In this document: one piece after another, positions 60,172 through 64,000 of the stretch | Numbering within the stretch: the first letter of the stretch is position 1 | How the letters are laid out: each line of letters begins with the position of its first letter | DNA from: Cladorrhinum sp. PSN259 | Taxonomy: Eukaryota > Ascomycota > Sordariomycetes > Sordariales > Podosporaceae | Length of the DNA: 64,000 nucleotides | Assembly (NCBI GenBank): GCA_033725935.1 | Contig: MU867079.1 | Location: forward strand, 474,366 to 538,365 | Reading direction: 5' to 3' | Program-made: the position numbers and the translations under genes | Notes under the pieces: generated by a model | The model's database searches: none | What the model saw: only the letters and a program-made list of their open reading frames with translations | What the model was told of the DNA's origin: nothing

Positions 60172-62955
60172 ATGCCCTACTCAGACAACCTATACTCTAT
60201 GGTGGATGACGATGAGGAGTCAAACTATGGATTTGTTGAAGACCCACAGACTCTACCGGCACAGACCAGCAGCAGTCAGCAACACGAGACGTCTGTAGCA
60301 GAGGATCAGGATGACAATGACGACGCAGATATCCTCTCACCATCTGATGGGTACTTCAACAACAGATCCGAGGTCTCACTAAACACGCCAGCAGCTGCGA
60401 CATCATTCAATGTCCCACGCGTCCCCGACGTTTTGGTCCAGGACCCCTCGCTTCCCCAGGGGAGCACTGCCGAGAGTAAGGCACGGGAGGCCGAGGAAGA
60501 GAGACGAAACAATGTTAACAGACCATCATCACCGGGTACCTCCTCTAACACTGGAGTGTATCGCCCCCACGTCGATACATCCTCACTCAGCTCTGCATCC
60601 GCAACCCATTCCTCGCCATACGTCGGTCAGCAACGGCAGCAGCAGCAGCATAGTAGCATAGTGCCCCCTTCTTCCCAGTCTTCTGAGAGGGGGGCCACGC
60701 ACTACCAACCATCCGCGTCATCATCAAATTTCACCCCATCTGTTGCCGGCTCATCGACTGCTTCTTATACTTCATATCCACCGCGAAGGGTTGCGTACTA
60801 CGGCAACGAGCGGTCCCGCTTCTTGCCGCCGCAGGAGGCCCCGCCCGCATATACACCTTCACCAACATCGCCTCGGAGCACACAAAGCACCAGTGACACT
60901 GTGAGAAATTACAGAACATTTTCTCCAGCAGTACCTGTCAACGTTAACACTATGGGACGATGGGATGAAACACGAGCCCTGCTAGGGCGTGATCCTGAGA
61001 GTATGAGAGACCCCCACGTCGGCACTGGTGAAGACGGCTCTGGGCGGATGGGTTGGATCCGGCGACGGGCACCTTCTATTATTCAGGAAAACTGGAAGAC
61101 CTCATTCCTTGGGTTGATTTTTTTCTTTGTAGCTATCGGACTGTTCATCAGCGCTTTGACTGGAGGCGGAGGAGACAAAGTAAGTGACATGCGTATTTCA
61201 TCTTTCCCCCACGTCTCATATATCTACCTCAACGATTTTTACGCAATCCATGTGCACGCGGAAAAGGACAAATATTCCTATTTCCTCGTCTATAAATTCA
61301 CTGTTTCTTCTTCACTCTTCAAATCCCTGACACTACAACGACAGAAACCACATTCTCCCAAACCACCCAGCATGGAGCACCCCGATGTTGATAGGTCTAT
61401 CTCTTGGCCATCCAATTCTATCTGCAAGGCCAACAAGATCGCTAGACCAACACAGACCTTTGACCTCTCTTTTGACTCGGACAACTTGAAACCACTGTCC
61501 ATCATCCAGACAGTCATTGAGGACCATAGCCACTACAACTGGCGGCACATCCACGTCCAAGGAGAAGTCATTCTCCGTCGAGTTGGCTCTTCGATCCCTG
61601 GACCATCTCTCGTCCTCGAGATCACAGTTAACGACGAACGGATCCAGGTCCCCACTGATTGGGACGCTTCACTCCAGTGGCTCAAGGTCAAGACGCCTAA
61701 CCAAATTGAGTGGGATAACTCCGGACCAGGACCATGCGTTCACGTCAAAGCCACAGTCTGGGTACCCGGCGAGGACAACAAATCCATTCTCGACTTCTTG
61801 GAGGTCAGCACAGTGCATCTGGACATTAAGCTCCTCGATGACTTGGCTCTGTCCGTCAGCCAAGCCACGAAACTTAGTTCCACAGTCGGTACCATCTCCT
61901 CGGCATCCACAGGCTCAGACTCTCGGGACAAGAACATCATCAACACCGGCTCACCCGACGGCTTCATCTTCAACTCGAGGTTCATAGAAGTCAAGACTAC
62001 CGCAGCACCCATTCTGGGCGCCTGGCCTTTGTACGACTATCTAAGTCTGCAAAGCACCTCGGGAAGCATCAAAGTCTTCATCTCACCCAAGGAAGAAGGC
62101 GATAAAGAGAACCCCAAGCCTGCAATTCTGTACATCAAGTCCATGTCCGGTGACATAACCTTCCGAGAACCAATCGAAGACGCAAGACAAGCGTACAAGA
62201 TGGAAAAAGCACTCAAGGATAGCGGCTATGGCTTAGTGGGCGGGATGTTGGTGACGAAGGGATGGAATAAGAGAGTGGAGAATGTCTTACCGATTAGAGA
62301 TTACAGAGTTGAAGTGTTGACTACCAGTGGGAATGTGGATGTCAGGGGTGGCGTGGCGTTCAGTAGCCAGGTCGGGCTTAAGAGTACCAGCGGGAACCTG
62401 AGGGCGCAGCTGTTGCCTATTTTGTTTGATGCTGCTGCTGAGGGCAACAGGGGGAAGGATATCAAGGTTGTTACAGGGAGCACGTCGGGTGATACGGATG
62501 TGGAAATGCTGGAGGCTTTGTGGTGGTTGGAGGGGGATGGCAGGCGGACACAAGGGCAGGATAATAACAACCAAGGGAAGAATACGTGGCCGGGCTATCT
62601 GTTGCCTGTTGTTCCTAATGATGGAGGTAAGCAGGTCGTGAAAGTTGGGAAGGGTGATGATGATGATGGCAAGCAGAAGGAGAGGCCGTTGAGGAATATG
62701 TATGGGACGCACACTACTACGAGTGGAGATATCAAAGTGAAGTATCCGGCCGAGTGGGAAGGGGATATTCACATGTCTACTCTGAGCGGGAGCTTGAAGG
62801 TTGGTGGTGACGGGGTGAGGGTTATCAAGGCCGGGAATGATTGGCCCGGGGTCAACAAGAGGCTGGTTGCTAGGAAGGGGGAGGAAGGGAAGGGGGCGGT
62901 GATTAAGGTTAGCAGTACCAGTGGAGACAATGAGGTTCTGATTGGGCCGAAGTGA
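60172..62955 (+). CDS. Single-pass membrane protein with DUF4097-like beta-repeat ectodomain
   Basis: Predicted 872 residues from exons 60172-61179 and 61345-62955. The 165-nt intron (GTAAGT, CTGAC, GACAG) is a multiple of three without stops, so an unspliced 927-residue reading is also open. I favour splicing because the 55 intron-encoded residues look translated by accident and come straight after the membrane segment. Residues 1-300 are cytosolic, acidic at first, then Ser/Pro-rich, with a PPAY motif at 224-227. RRR at 297-299 precedes one helix (FLGLIFFFVAIGLFISALTG, 312-331). The large C-terminal domain repeats short beta units with the signature TTSG or STSG (for example SLQSTSGSIKV, LTTSGNVDVRG, LKSTSGNLRA, TTTSGDIKVKY), as in DUF4097 beta-helix proteins of other fungi. 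No signal peptide is present, so a type II topology is likely. The role is unknown. Confidence 0.87.
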   Translation: MPYSDNLYSMVDDDEESNYGFVEDPQTLPAQTSSSQQHETSVAEDQDDNDDADILSPSDGYFNNRSEVSLNTPAAATSFNVPRVPDVLVQDPSLPQGSTAESKAREAEEERRNNVNRPSSPGTSSNTGVYRPHVDTSSLSSASATHSSPYVGQQRQQQQHSSIVPPSSQSSERGATHYQPSASSSNFTPSVAGSSTASYTSYPPRRVAYYGNERSRFLPPQEAPPAYTPSPTSPRSTQSTSDTVRNYRTFSPAVPVNVNTMGRWDETRALLGRDPESMRDPHVGTGEDGSGRMGWIRRRAPSIIQENWKTSFLGLIFFFVAIGLFISALTGGGGDKVSDMRISSFPHVSYIYLNDFYAIHVHAEKDKYSYFLVYKFTVSSSLFKSLTLQRQKPHSPKPPSMEHPDVDRSISWPSNSICKANKIARPTQTFDLSFDSDNLKPLSIIQTVIEDHSHYNWRHIHVQGEVILRRVGSSIPGPSLVLEITVNDERIQVPTDWDASLQWLKVKTPNQIEWDNSGPGPCVHVKATVWVPGEDNKSILDFLEVSTVHLDIKLLDDLALSVSQATKLSSTVGTISSASTGSDSRDKNIINTGSPDGFIFNSRFIEVKTTAAPILGAWPLYDYLSLQSTSGSIKVFISPKEEGDKENPKPAILYIKSMSGDITFREPIEDARQAYKMEKALKDSGYGLVGGMLVTKGWNKRVENVLPIRDYRVEVLTTSGNVDVRGGVAFSSQVGLKSTSGNLRAQLLPILFDAAAEGNRGKDIKVVTGSTSGDTDVEMLEALWWLEGDGRRTQGQDNNNQGKNTWPGYLLPVVPNDGGKQVVKVGKGDDDDGKQKERPLRNMYGTHTTTSGDIKVKYPAEWEGDIHMSTLSGSLKVGGDGVRVIKAGNDWPGVNKRLVARKGEEGKGAVIKVSSTSGDNEVLIGPK

Positions 62956-64000
62956 AGATATCGATGAACAGGTTGCTGGTGGGATGAACTTTGTTTCAGA
63001 TGTTAAATAATCATGACTTATGACGACTTACACTTTGGCTTTACTTGGTATGATTAATACGAAATACGAAGCGAGCGTTTTTCTTTTTTCTTTGCTTTTG
63101 CTGCTCACAAGTGTCTTGATTGATGAGCTGTGGCTTTGTTGACCTTCGCTTTAAGTTCATGCATGATACCGACCAGGAAGTTCAAGCTTCCAGTGGGTTG
63201 ATCGTTCCGGTCATGTGTATATCTCGAGAGTCAGCGATTCATGGTATCATGATCGATGATGTGGTTGCAATTGCTCTATGGGTTATCCTGTATTTGCCAA
63301 GATGATAAATAGGGGCTCTCAGGGGAACCGTATGTTGCACTGTGGCATGTACGGTGCTACTTACAATAGAAGTGCCCGGTTAATAGCATTCGATGTCAAA
63401 TCTTGGATTGGAAGCAGTTTTTGGAGGGTTAGAGATGTGAAATATTTCTGGCTATCATGGTTATTTATAGGTTGCGGATGATGATATAAGCTGGCGAGTT
63501 GTAGATTGGGAGACTGGGTTGAGTTACACTTTTCTTTCTTTCATGATGGATTTCTTGCTTCTTTAGATGTATTCCCTTTTGGATTGCTAATTCATATGTG
63601 TCTAGGGATAGCCCAATTGGGCAGCGGATGCCAGGTTGAGGAGTAGAGACAAAGATCGAATATATTAGTTCGTATATCTAAAAGAGCCATCCATGTCCCT
63701 TGAAGGTTTTAGCTATACTAAAAGTAGCAACCTGTTCCATCTCAACAGAATCTCATCGTCCCTTCCTGTCAATGTAGTCCAGAGTAACATTCCATAGTAT
63801 ATTTACTGTCTTTTGAATGCCTTCGAACTGTCGAGATTTGCCTTAATCCAAGTCACCTTGCAAAATTACGTGTTCAATGAACGGAATCACAGGCCAAATC
63901 GTCCCTTCCTGTCAAATCCAATACTCCCACCGTGTCTTCACCGTCCTTTCTAACCGTGTATTTCACTCGTCCAAGGCCATTCTGCTGCAGTTGAAAGCTC
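62956..64000. other. Right-edge spacer without recognised gene
   Basis: It begins with the 3' UTR of the DUF4097-like gene. Short frames (63120-63305, 63278-63481) have no coding character. A gene could begin beyond the window edge. Confidence 0.55.

Overview
This window is nuclear DNA of a filamentous ascomycete, most likely a sordariomycete (Neurospora/Sordaria/Podospora-like). The evidence is short introns (about 50-90 nt) with CTAAC/CTGAC-type branch sites, large open exons, serine/proline-rich regulatory proteins, broad non-coding spacers full of microsatellites, and RAD3, PRP43, PRMT5, cyclin C, SmF and SAL1 orthologues of fungal type. The genus is an inference. No bacterial, viral or intact transposon sequence was recognised, and I found no tRNA, rRNA or CRISPR.

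Layout. Positions 1-2613 (minus) hold RAD3/XPD, cut by the left edge, with a strikingly fragmented 5' end. Positions 2614-16003 are a 13.4-kb gene-poor stretch. A two-exon C2H2 zinc-finger regulator lies at 16004-17317 (plus), followed by another 11.5 kb without a convincing gene. This one regulator therefore sits alone in about 26 kb, whereas the remaining 35 kb hold eleven genes.

From 28.8 kb the gene-dense half begins: a DDHD-domain phospholipase (minus), an AT-hook protein (minus), a membrane-anchored histidine-acid-phosphatase-fold protein that has lost both catalytic motifs (minus), a Cys-rich single-pass membrane protein (plus), the Sm core protein SmF (plus), PRMT5/Skb1 (minus), the DEAH helicase Prp43 (plus), a 72-residue orphan (minus), Mediator cyclin C (minus), a Ca2+-regulated mitochondrial ATP-Mg/Pi carrier (plus) and a single-pass membrane protein with a DUF4097-like beta-repeat ectodomain (plus).

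Working together. Most genes are housekeeping and unrelated to each other. One loose theme is RNA metabolism: SmF, PRMT5 (which methylates Sm proteins in other eukaryotes) and Prp43 (spliceosome disassembly and ribosome biogenesis) are consecutive between 43.1 and 50.1 kb. A second theme is genome maintenance and transcription: RAD3/TFIIH, cyclin C/Mediator, and an AT-hook protein whose C-terminus resembles the RAD51-binding motif of animal RAD51AP1.

The most interesting leads are the dead histidine phosphatase, the RAD51AP1-like C-terminus, the micro-exons plus GC-AG intron of RAD3, and the non-coding territory around the zinc-finger gene with its small repeat-built elements. Start codons were re-derived by eye wherever the longest open frame began with TTG or GTG.
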